Below are positions 41,630 through 49,652 of a stretch of 64,000 nt of DNA, piece by piece. How positions within the stretch are numbered: position 1 is the stretch's first letter; the number at the start of each line of letters is the position of its first letter. The notes under the pieces were generated by a model. It saw only the letters and a list, made by a program, of their open reading frames with translations, was not told the origin of the DNA and made no database searches. A program made the translations under genes and the position numbers. The DNA is from Elusimicrobiaceae bacterium (lineage in GTDB: Bacteria > Elusimicrobiota > Elusimicrobia > Elusimicrobiales > Elusimicrobiaceae), in NCBI GenBank assembly GCA_017520185.1, contig JAFXGO010000029.1:100616-164615 (forward strand), in the 5' to 3' direction.

Positions 41630-42859
41630 TTACGCGCCTACACGCGTTCGGAGCAGAGCCGCCAAATAAAAGGACCCGCTTACAACAATCACTTCGTGTT
41701 TTTTAAGGGCTTCTTGAAGGGCTTTTTGGGGTGAAGAAAAATAAACCGGATTTCCTTTTAAAACTACCTTTTTTTTCATTTCTTGCAACGAAGCAGCTCT
41801 TCGGTGTGGTAAACGTGTAATATACAAATCGTTAAAATAAGTCGAGAAGATAGACAACATTTCTCCATAATCTTTATCTTTCATAAAAGCGCAAATTAAA
41901 GCGGCATTTGCACAATAAGGACTTTTTTGAAAAAAATGGACTAAATTTTCCGCTGCTTGCAGATTATGCGCCCCATCAAAAATAATGGTCTTTTTCCCTT
42001 TTTTTACCACTTCAAATCTACAGGGAATATTCACCTTGTCAAAGCCTGAGCGGATAGTTTCTGCAGGTATCTTCAAATAACGACAGAGCCTATAAACCAA
42101 ACCTGCATTTTCTACTTGCTTTTCCCCTAAGGTAGATAGACTCCACACCTCTTTTGCTTTGCGCAAAAAAAACCGTCCGTTTTCCCAATCTATTTTTTGA
42201 ATTTTAAAAAGATTTTCGGGAGATGGCATCACAGGAGCCTTTAGTTTTTGTGCTATTTTATCTATTTTTTGATGAACTTTTGGAGGCAAGTGCCCCAGAA
42301 ATATCGGGGTGGAGGGCTTGATAATTCCCGCCTTTTGCTGCGTAATTTTCAAAAGAGTATCTCCCAACAAGGCACAATGATCCAACCCGATAGATGTGAT
42401 CATGCCGGCTATGGGTTTGCAAACATTGGTGGGGTCTTTTTTCCCGCCAAGTCCCGTTTCCAACACTACATAATTTACTTTTTGATGGGAAAAATATAAA
42501 AAAGCCACCGCCGTCAACACTTCAAAAAAATTCAATTTTTCTTCCGCTTGCAAAACTTTCAGGCAAAGAGTCACAAAAGTTTTTTGAGAAATACATTTTT
42601 GGTTGATAGAAATTCGCTCACAAGGCGAAAACAAATGCGGAGAAATAAACAAACCCGTTTTATATCCGGCCTCCTTCAATACAGATGCTGTCAAATAACA
42701 GACACTCCCCTTCCCATTTGTTCCGGCTACATGAATGATTGGGTAATCCAAATGAGGATTACCCAAACGAGAAAGCAATGCTTTGAATTTCTTTTGCCCT
42801 ACCCCGAAATCCGCTCCGTTGCGTTGCAAAAGATGTTGGTAAAGTTGATTAAAAGTCAT
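41630..42859 (-). CDS. folC: Folylpolyglutamate/dihydrofolate synthase
   Basis: A 409-aa Mur-ligase-family enzyme adding glutamate to folates. The N-terminal ATP loop is HVAGTNGKGSVCYLTASVL, then GLFISPHLFSPCERI, TGLGGKKDPTN and the C-terminal FDGAHNLQAA (conserved Asp-His). The start lies 11 bp inside the end of murA, so the two are coupled. The absence of folate genes nearby is not unusual. Family members in bacteria often carry both dihydrofolate synthase and polyglutamation activity; which applies here cannot be told. Confidence 0.92.
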   Translation of the reverse strand: MTFNQLYQHLLQRNGADFGVGQKKFKALLSRLGNPHLDYPIIHVAGTNGKGSVCYLTASVLKEAGYKTGLFISPHLFSPCERISINQKCISQKTFVTLCLKVLQAEEKLNFFEVLTAVAFLYFSHQKVNYVVLETGLGGKKDPTNVCKPIAGMITSIGLDHCALLGDTLLKITQQKAGIIKPSTPIFLGHLPPKVHQKIDKIAQKLKAPVMPSPENLFKIQKIDWENGRFFLRKAKEVWSLSTLGEKQVENAGLVYRLCRYLKIPAETIRSGFDKVNIPCRFEVVKKGKKTIIFDGAHNLQAAENLVHFFQKSPYCANAALICAFMKDKDYGEMLSIFSTYFNDLYITRLPHRRAASLQEMKKKVVLKGNPVYFSSPQKALQEALKKHEVIVVSGSFYLAALLRTRVGA

Positions 42860-44120
42860 CTTTATCTGGGTTATAGCGGCTCACTTTAGCCCCTAAGGCA
42901 TTGAGTTTTCCTTCCGGATTTTCATAACCGCGATCAATGTGGTACACACGTTCAATCTCGGTAATGCCTTTGGCACATAAACCTGCCATTAAAAGGGCAA
43001 ATCCGCCACGCAAATCCGAAGCCATCACATGCGCACCCGAAAGATCTTTTACTCCCGTTATACGCGCTACGCTCTTTTCCGTGACAATATTTGCTCCCAT
43101 ACGCACCAGTTCCGGTGCGTGCATAAAACGGTTCTCAAAAATAACCTCATCTACTTCAGTGGCCCCTTCTGCCAAAATCATCAAGGCCATCCATGGTGCT
43201 TGCAAATCCGTAGCAAAACCCGGATAAGGAGCCGTTTGAATACGCACGGGTTTGAGCAAGTTTTGATAGGGTTTTACATGCACATAATCTGCCCCTATCT
43301 CCATAGGGACCCCCGCTTCCTGCATGTACTCAAGCAAAATAGAATTATGCTCCGGCACACAATCCTCCACCCGCACATCTCCGCGCGTGGCTGCGGCGGC
43401 TAAAATATAGCTGCCGGTTTCTATTCTATCTGCCACAACTGCATGTTCTACACCATGTAATCGTTTTTTACCACGAATTACCAAACGTCCTTTATCATCT
43501 GTAAAAAGTTCTGCTCCCATCTTGCGCAATACTTCTGCAACATCCTCTATTTCAGGCTCTTTGGCAATATTTTCAAGAACCGTTTCCCCTTCAATCAAAG
43601 CCGCACACATCATTAAATTTTGCGTGGCTCCCACACTGGGAAAACGCAATGTAATTTTGGCAGGTTTTAATTGCTCTGCAGACAGAATAACATTTCCGCG
43701 TTCGGTAGAACTTTTGGCTCCTAATTTTTCAAATCCTTTTAAGTGAATATCCACAGGTCTAGCACCTAAAGCACAGCCGCCAGGCAAAGGTATTTCAGCC
43801 GCTTTAAAACGCGCCAACAAAGGCCCCGCTACCCAAAAACTGGCTCTCATTTGTTTTACCAACTCATAAGGTAAACTGTTTTTTAATACACCGTCTGCGG
43901 TAATGACGACCGTACCGTTTTCATATTGGGTTTTTTTGCCCAAAGCCGTCAAAATTTTTAATGTGGTGCGAACATCGCGCAAATTAGGCACTCGATGCAA
44001 AACCACCGGTTCATCCGTCAAAAGAGATGCCACCAATATAGGCAAGCAGGCATTTTTTGAACCGCTAATCTTAACGGTCCCTTTTAGTTGCTTTCCACCT
44101 TCTACCAAAAATCTATCCAT
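42849..44120 (-). CDS. murA: UDP-N-acetylglucosamine 1-carboxyvinyltransferase
   Basis: A 423-aa enzyme of the EPSP synthase fold catalysing the first committed step of peptidoglycan synthesis. Motifs are SGSKNACLPIL near the start, the fosfomycin-target cysteine in PLPGGCALGARPVD (about residue 115), and FATDLQAPWMAL. Cytoplasmic. AAGGAG precedes the ATG. It lies within the run glycosyltransferase-prmC-murA-folC. The active-site Cys predicts normal fosfomycin sensitivity of the enzyme (inference). Confidence 0.96.
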   Translation of the reverse strand: MDRFLVEGGKQLKGTVKISGSKNACLPILVASLLTDEPVVLHRVPNLRDVRTTLKILTALGKKTQYENGTVVITADGVLKNSLPYELVKQMRASFWVAGPLLARFKAAEIPLPGGCALGARPVDIHLKGFEKLGAKSSTERGNVILSAEQLKPAKITLRFPSVGATQNLMMCAALIEGETVLENIAKEPEIEDVAEVLRKMGAELFTDDKGRLVIRGKKRLHGVEHAVVADRIETGSYILAAAATRGDVRVEDCVPEHNSILLEYMQEAGVPMEIGADYVHVKPYQNLLKPVRIQTAPYPGFATDLQAPWMALMILAEGATEVDEVIFENRFMHAPELVRMGANIVTEKSVARITGVKDLSGAHVMASDLRGGFALLMAGLCAKGITEIERVYHIDRGYENPEGKLNALGAKVSRYNPDKDDF

Positions 44121-44131
44121 ATCTTTCTCCT

Positions 44132-44980
44132 TTAAAATTTACGACGGGCAAAAACAAAACGATCTATTCCTGCGAAATCTTTTTTAATACCGCCTTCCCA
44201 TTTAGATGAATCAAATAAGGAGCACACTGCATCTACTTCCCCTTGACCAATTTCTAAAGCCAACACCCCGTGCGGATTTAAATAATCAGCAGCCAGCCGG
44301 GCAATTTGACCAATCACCGCCAGTCCGTCTTCCCCTCCGTCTAGGGCTAAGCGTGGTTCTTGCTGAACCTCTATCGAAAGTTCCTCCAATTGAGAGGTAG
44401 GAATATACGGTGGATTAGAAACGATTAAATCAAAAGAACCATTTACCTCTGCAAACAAATCGCTTTGGAGGAAACAGACTTTATCCTGTAGTTTGCACAA
44501 ACGGGCATTTTCTGCCGCTAAAGATAAAGCCTCCGCCGAAATATCCACTGCCGTCACGTGCGCACGCGGAAATTTGGCTGCTAAAGCAAGCGCGATACAA
44601 CCACTTCCTGTACATAAATCCAAAATCCTTGGATTGGCCCCTTTTTCAAAAAGTTTAGCACAATATTCCACCAATTCCTCCGTTTCCGGTCTGGGTGCCA
44701 AAGCCCTCTGATCACTGCGTAGGGTTAAAGTACAAAAATCTGTTTCTCCGGTAATATACGATACCGGCAAACCTTGCCTTTTTTGGTCAATAAAAAAACA
44801 AAAAGTTTCCGCCTCTTTTTGAGGCACCGGTTCAGAAGAAAAAGCCAATACACGCGTGCGGCTGGTTTTCAAAGAAGCCGCTAATAAAAATTCAGCCTCC
44901 GCAAGGGGTTGCTGTGTGCCGGCTCGCTCCAGCTCCTTTCTTCCCCATTCTATCCACTGAGTGCGTGTTTTTAAGGTCAT
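44132..44980 (-). CDS. prmC: Peptide chain release factor N5-glutamine methyltransferase
   Basis: A 282-aa SAM-dependent methyltransferase that modifies the Gln of the GGQ motif in release factors. The SAM loop is LDLCTGSGCIALALA, the catalytic NPPY is in LIVSNPPYIPTS, and EPRLALDGGEDGL is the family signature. The start overlaps the preceding glycosyltransferase gene by 4 bp. Its target gene prfA lies about 1 kb upstream on the same strand. Confidence 0.95.
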   Translation of the reverse strand: MTLKTRTQWIEWGRKELERAGTQQPLAEAEFLLAASLKTSRTRVLAFSSEPVPQKEAETFCFFIDQKRQGLPVSYITGETDFCTLTLRSDQRALAPRPETEELVEYCAKLFEKGANPRILDLCTGSGCIALALAAKFPRAHVTAVDISAEALSLAAENARLCKLQDKVCFLQSDLFAEVNGSFDLIVSNPPYIPTSQLEELSIEVQQEPRLALDGGEDGLAVIGQIARLAADYLNPHGVLALEIGQGEVDAVCSLFDSSKWEGGIKKDFAGIDRFVFARRKF

Positions 44981-45948
44981 ATTTTTTCTTGAAAAGAATC
45001 CACCGCGCGGGCCAAATCTTCCCTTTTGAAAAGATTAATATCTTCTTGTTGAGTTAACAACACGATGGCTTTGGGATTATCCGGAGCGGTAAAAACCGTC
45101 GGTTGGTGATATAGGAATACACCTGGTTTTTCAAAGCCGGAGGCGATGTGAACGATGGAACTGTCGGTAGAAACCACTAAAGCACTTAAACGTACCAACT
45201 CAAAAAGTTCCGACGGCTCCACAATCTCTCCAACAAAGACATCTTTGTCCTCTTTGAAAAATTGAACCAAACGCAAAAAGTCTTGCGGTCTGGCAGGAAT
45301 TACAAACGCAATCCCCAACCGTCTAAAAGAATGACAAATTTCTTTCATCGTATCGGGGTGAAGACGGCGTTTTTGTTCCGAGCCGTACGGATTGAAGAAA
45401 ATATATTTAGGCAGAGAATTTTTTTCCAACCAATTTTCCACCCGTTTACGGCTACCGGCCGAAACCGGCAAATCATAAGATTTATCCGGATTTTCAATAC
45501 CTAATTGTTTTAAAATGGCTTGTTCGTGCACACTGCCATGCTGGTCCGGCGCGCCAAAGGGAGTTATCGGAGCAGTGGTAGCATCTAAAAGTTTATCTCC
45601 GCCGGCTATTTTTTTAAATAACTGCCACGCAAAAAAATTTTTATTGGAAGAATCTAACACCAAATCAAACTTCTTTAAGCGCAATTTCAGGGCCTTTCTG
45701 AGTAAATGAAAAGTCACCTTTTGTTCCGTTAAGGCAGAAACGGGAAGGCGAACCACCTTATCTACATAAGAATTATTTTTAAACAATTCATAGGCCGGCC
45801 CAAAAGAGGCCACCGTAATTTTGATTTTTGGATTTGCTTTTTTTATTTCCCGATAACAGCAAGAAGACAATATGGCATCTGCCAAAGAACCGTCCCCCCG
45901 CAACACCAATATCTTACGCAAATCCTGAATATGAGGCAATGTATTCAT
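44977..45948 (-). CDS. Glycosyltransferase family 9 (heptosyltransferase-like)
   Basis: A 323-aa GT-B enzyme related to ADP-heptose:LPS heptosyltransferases. The start ILVLRGDGSLADAIL matches the family's first beta strand and loop; YIFFNPYGSEQKRR is the donor-domain entry and VSTDSSIVHIASGF the conserved acceptor/donor loop. It probably builds lipopolysaccharide core or another surface glycan. The ATG at 45948 is chosen because TACAAT ends exactly six bases before it; the longer frame begins inside that -10 box. Sugar specificity is unknown. Confidence 0.85.
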   Translation of the reverse strand: MNTLPHIQDLRKILVLRGDGSLADAILSSCCYREIKKANPKIKITVASFGPAYELFKNNSYVDKVVRLPVSALTEQKVTFHLLRKALKLRLKKFDLVLDSSNKNFFAWQLFKKIAGGDKLLDATTAPITPFGAPDQHGSVHEQAILKQLGIENPDKSYDLPVSAGSRKRVENWLEKNSLPKYIFFNPYGSEQKRRLHPDTMKEICHSFRRLGIAFVIPARPQDFLRLVQFFKEDKDVFVGEIVEPSELFELVRLSALVVSTDSSIVHIASGFEKPGVFLYHQPTVFTAPDNPKAIVLLTQQEDINLFKREDLARAVDSFQEKI

Positions 45949-45954
45949 ACCCAC

Positions 45955-45960
45955 ATTGTA
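45955..45960 (-). promoter_or_regulatory. -10 box (leaderless) of glycosyltransferase operon
   Basis: Minus-strand TTGTACAAT, then GTGGGT and ATG. The predicted start is the A of the ATG at 45948, just after the prfA stop at 45967. Confidence 0.63.
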
Positions 45961-45966
45961 CAATAA

Positions 45967-47025
45967 CTATAACTCTAAATTTTTAAGTTTTTCTTCTACG
46001 CGAAGTTTGCGTAAATCTTCCAAAATATTTTCAATGCTTCCTTGCATAATTTCGGTAATATTGTGATAGTTTTGATTCACGCGATGGTCTGTGACACGGC
46101 TTTGAGGAAAGTTATAGGTGCGGATTTTTTCACTACGGTCCCCCGTACCCACTTGGTTCTTACGTGCATCATAGATTTCTTTATTGCGTTTTTCTTCTTC
46201 GATTTGATAAAGTTTGGCCTTCAACATAGCCATTGCTTTTTCGCGGTTTTTACCTTGACTTCGTTCTTCGCGACAAGACACTACTACACCGGTAGGTTTG
46301 TGAATAATACGCACCGCTGTTTCTACTTTATTGACGTTTTGACCGCCAGCACCGCCACTGCGGCAGGTTTCCAGCTCCAAATCTTCGGGTTTGATTTCAA
46401 TATCAATATCTTCCGCTTCCGGCATAATGGCTACAGTGACAGTGGAAGTATGCACCCGGCCGGAGGTTTCCGTATCCGGAACGCGTTGTACACGATGAGT
46501 GCCCGCTTCGTCACGCAACCAAGAATAGGCCCCGTCTCCTTTAATAAACATACTCACATATTTACAACCCTTTAAACCGGTAGGCGTAAATTCCAAAAGT
46601 TCGGTTTTCCAGCCTTTAGCATCGGCAAAATGCTGATAAACACGCAAAAGTTCTGCAGCAAACAAGGCCGATTCTTCCCCCCCTGCACCGGGTCGGATTT
46701 CCAGATAAATACTTTTAGAATCATTTGGGTCAGGAGGAATGACCAAAACACGCAATTCTTGTTGCAAAAGAGGCAATTTTTCTTCCAACTCTGCCAATTC
46801 TTCCGCCGCCAGAGCCGCCATCTCTTTATCAGAGCCGTCTTTAATCATGGCTCTGTCATCTTCAATGGCTTTTAAAGTAGAGGCTATTTCGTTTTCTTTT
46901 TCTACAATAGGCTTTAAAAAAGCATGGCGTTTAGACTTTTCCATAAGCTCTTGAGCAGACAAACTACCGCTCATCAACTCTTGCTCTAATGTTTTATATT
47001 CCTCTGCATATTTGGAAGTATTCAT
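45967..47025 (-). CDS. prfA: Peptide chain release factor 1
   Basis: A 352-aa class I release factor reading UAA and UAG. The hydrolysis motif GGQ is in [14 protein letters not shown], and [20 protein letters not shown] with [17 protein letters not shown] mark RF1 rather than RF2. AAAGGA precedes the ATG. The modifying enzyme PrmC is encoded downstream. rpmE upstream is separated by a terminator-like hairpin. Confidence 0.96.
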   Translation of the reverse strand: MNTSKYAEEYKTLEQELMSGSLSAQELMEKSKRHAFLKPIVEKENEIASTLKAIEDDRAMIKDGSDKEMAALAAEELAELEEKLPLLQQELRVLVIPPDPNDSKSIYLEIRPGAGGEESALFAAELLRVYQHFADAKGWKTELLEFTPTGLKGCKYVSMFIKGDGAYSWLRDEAGTHRVQRVPDTETSGRVHTSTVTVAIMPEAEDIDIEIKPEDLELETCRSGGAGGQNVNKVETAVRIIHKPTGVVVSCREERSQGKNREKAMAMLKAKLYQIEEEKRNKEIYDARKNQVGTGDRSEKIRTYNFPQSRVTDHRVNQNYHNITEIMQGSIENILEDLRKLRVEEKLKNLEL

Positions 47026-47063
47026 AGTTTTAAATCCTTTTTTACAAATTCACGTGTACTGAT

Positions 47064-47100
47064 AACAAAAAACAGACCCCCGTTGCGAGAGTCTGTTTAT
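47064..47100 (-). terminator. Terminator after rpmE
   Basis: Minus-strand stem AACAGAC / GTCTGTT followed by TTTTT lies between rpmE and prfA. Confidence 0.7.
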
Positions 47101-47113
47101 TTAAAGAACGTTG

Positions 47114-47458
47114 CTATTTAGCGGCTTTTTCTTTTTTAGCCGGAGCTTCAGCTTTAGTAGCTTTTTTGGCAGAAGCAGCTTTTTTCAAAACAGCTTTGTT
47201 GGCCAATTTGGCTTTAGCTTTTACTTCGGTTTTCGGTTTGCGGGTCACGGTCTTACCGGCCGTAGAAGCAAAACGTTTATTGAATTTTTCCACCATACCT
47301 TCGGTATCTAACAATTTCTGTTTGCCGGTAAAGAACGGATGGCAAGCAGCGCAGATGTCCAATTTCAAGGTTTTAGCGGTGGAGCGGGTAGTAAATTTGT
47401 TGCCGCAAGCACAGGTAGCTTCAACAAAATCATATTTCGGATGTATTTTCTCTTTCAT
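47114..47458 (-). CDS. rpmE: Ribosomal protein L31 with long basic tail
   Basis: A 114-aa L31. The first 70 residues are a standard zinc-type L31: MKEKIHPKY, cysteines in ATCACGN and [13 protein letters not shown] (CxxC). The last 40 or so are a Lys/Ala-rich extension absent from most L31 proteins (usual length about 70). The start is the ATG ten codons into the open frame, with AGAGGAAAA upstream. rho lies about 110 bp upstream and prfA follows, the common rho-rpmE-prfA order. Confidence 0.93.
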   Translation of the reverse strand: MKEKIHPKYDFVEATCACGNKFTTRSTAKTLKLDICAACHPFFTGKQKLLDTEGMVEKFNKRFASTAGKTVTRKPKTEVKAKAKLANKAVLKKAASAKKATKAEAPAKKEKAAK

Positions 47459-47565
47459 TTGATTTTCCTCTAAAATAGTACGGGGCAAAAACGCCTTCTT
47501 GAATATTTTACCATAAAATACTGGGGAAATGGAAGCATAAATCTTTCTTTTCCCCTTTTTCTCGC

Positions 47566-49047
47566 CTAAAAAGCATTTACTTCCATTTGTTTCAAAAAGT
47601 CTTTGTTCGACTTGGTGGAAGATAATTTATCTAAGAGCAGCGTCATAGCATCTACACTGCTCAGCGGAGCCAACACTTTGCGAATGACCCACATTTTGTT
47701 CAATTCATCTTCCGTTAACAACAGATTTTCTTTGCGGGTAGAACTGCGGTTAATATCTACTGCAGGGAAAATGCGTCTTTCGGAAAGTTTGCGGTCCAAG
47801 CATAACTCACTGTTGCCGGTACCTTTGAACTCTTCAAAAATCACTTCGTCCATACGGCTGCCCGTTTCTACCAAAGCACTGGCAATAATCGTTAAAGATC
47901 CCCCTTCCTCCAACTTACGTGCCGCGCCTAAAAAGCGTTTGGGCTTATGCAAGGAGGTTGCTTCCAAGCCGCCGGTTAATACGCGCCCTGAAGAAGGGGC
48001 TACCGTATTATAAGCACGGGCCAGACGGGTAATGGAATCTAACAAAATCACCACATCTTTGCCCATTTCAGCCATGCGTTTGGCTTTTTCAATGACCATC
48101 TCCGCCACTTGCACATGGCGTTCGGCCGGCTCATCAAAAGTAGAGGCCACCACTTCCCCTTTTACACTGCGGGCCATGTCCGTCACTTCTTCCGGACGTT
48201 CGTCAATCAATAGCACCATTAATACCACATCTTTGTGATTGGCTTCCAATGAATGGGCAATGGCTTGCATGACCATCGTTTTCCCCGTTTTAGGTGCTGC
48301 AACAATCAACGCGCGCTGACCTTTACCGATAGGAGACATTAAATCAATCACGCGTTGTGTAAGCGAATTTTTATCAATTTCCAAATTAAACCGTTCATTG
48401 GGATGAAGCGGGGTTAAGTTTTCAAATAAAGGCCGATTGTATACATTCACAGAATCTATCCCATTTACCTTTTGCACCTGCAACATGGCAAAAAAACGTT
48501 CCCCTTCTTTCGGCGGACGGATTAAACCTTCAATCGTATCTCCTTTGCGTAAACCAAAACGTTTGATTTGGGAAGGAGAAACATAAATATCTTCCGGACC
48601 GGCCAAATAATTGTTTTCAACGGAGCGTAAAAAACCAAAACCGTCCGGTAAAATTTCCAATACGCCACCACCGTATACAGAGCCGTTTTGCTTGGCCTGA
48701 ATAGCCACAATTTTTCCAATTAAAGCCGACTTGCGCAAACCGGAAATATCTTCAATATTGTAGTTTACGGCCAATTTAGTAAGTTCCGCGATGCTAAGTT
48801 TATTAAGTTCGCGGGCATCCATCATTTTGGCACCGTTAGGTTGGCGTTGCACAGGCTGCGGAGCATAAGGGGCAGATGCATTCCCCGTTTTTTGCATAAT
48901 GCGGCGTTGCGGCAAAGCAGCCGTTTTGGTTTCAGCCGTATTTTTGCTCGTTTCTGCTTTGTGGGTTTCGGCCTTGTTCGCTTTTGCAGCGCCAGCCTTG
49001 ACCGTAGCAGATTTAGCAGGTTTTTCCTGCAAGGTTTTTTCTGACAT
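47566..49047 (-). CDS. rho: Transcription termination factor Rho
   Basis: A 493-aa hexameric RNA helicase. An Ala/Lys/Thr-rich disordered extension of about 80 residues comes first. Then come the Rho N domain ([13 protein letters not shown]), the cold-shock-like RNA site (DGFGFLRS), Walker [10 protein letters not shown], Walker [17 protein letters not shown] and the R-loop region. AAGGAG precedes the ATG. With coaE and polA upstream it forms polA-coaE-rho. Rho coexists with the many intrinsic terminators of this window. Confidence 0.97.
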   Translation of the reverse strand: MSEKTLQEKPAKSATVKAGAAKANKAETHKAETSKNTAETKTAALPQRRIMQKTGNASAPYAPQPVQRQPNGAKMMDARELNKLSIAELTKLAVNYNIEDISGLRKSALIGKIVAIQAKQNGSVYGGGVLEILPDGFGFLRSVENNYLAGPEDIYVSPSQIKRFGLRKGDTIEGLIRPPKEGERFFAMLQVQKVNGIDSVNVYNRPLFENLTPLHPNERFNLEIDKNSLTQRVIDLMSPIGKGQRALIVAAPKTGKTMVMQAIAHSLEANHKDVVLMVLLIDERPEEVTDMARSVKGEVVASTFDEPAERHVQVAEMVIEKAKRMAEMGKDVVILLDSITRLARAYNTVAPSSGRVLTGGLEATSLHKPKRFLGAARKLEEGGSLTIIASALVETGSRMDEVIFEEFKGTGNSELCLDRKLSERRIFPAVDINRSSTRKENLLLTEDELNKMWVIRKVLAPLSSVDAMTLLLDKLSSTKSNKDFLKQMEVNAF

Positions 49048-49056
49048 GATGTCTCC

Positions 49057-49647
49057 TTATTTTACTTGGTAAATTTTAAGTATTGCCCGATAAATATTTT
49101 CTACTTTTTCTTCCAGTTGAGCCAGAGAACCGCTATTAATTAGGCTGATATCAGCCAGAGCCATTTTTTTCTCTTGGCTAAATTGGGCAATGCTTCTTTT
49201 TTCAAAATCTTCTTTTTTTATCGAACGGGCGGAAAGGCGCTTAAGCAATACTCTTTCGGGAGCAGATACCGATAAAGTTAAGTCAAAATAATCCCCCAAC
49301 TGCGCTTCAAACAAAAGAGGCACTTCCACCACTCGTAAAAATGTTTTATTGGCTTTTAGGCGTTTGGAAAGTTCTTGAATAACTAAAGGATGCAACAAAT
49401 TCTCCAGCTGTGTGCGTGCTCTAGGACTATTAAATATTTTTTGGGTTAAAAACTGTCTTTCTGAAGAACCGAATATTTTTTCTATTTTTTTCTTTACCTC
49501 AGCACGAAGTGAGATTTCTCTGACGAGTGCGTCACAAGAAAGCACAAACGCACCTCTTTTTTCAAAAAGATCCAATACCGTACTTTTACCGCTTAACATC
49601 CCGCCGGTAAGACCAATTACTATTTGTTTGGGAAATTTAAATTTCAT
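49057..49647 (-). CDS. coaE: Dephospho-CoA kinase
   Basis: A 196-aa P-loop kinase for the last step of coenzyme A synthesis. P-loop GLTGGMLSGKST near the start, the CoA-domain DALVREIS segment, and VEVPLLFEAQLGDYFD in the middle. It sits 5 bp after polA on the same strand, a pairing found in several phyla, and is followed by rho. Confidence 0.94.
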   Translation of the reverse strand: MKFKFPKQIVIGLTGGMLSGKSTVLDLFEKRGAFVLSCDALVREISLRAEVKKKIEKIFGSSERQFLTQKIFNSPRARTQLENLLHPLVIQELSKRLKANKTFLRVVEVPLLFEAQLGDYFDLTLSVSAPERVLLKRLSARSIKKEDFEKRSIAQFSQEKKMALADISLINSGSLAQLEEKVENIYRAILKIYQVK

Positions 49648-49652
49648 AGGAA

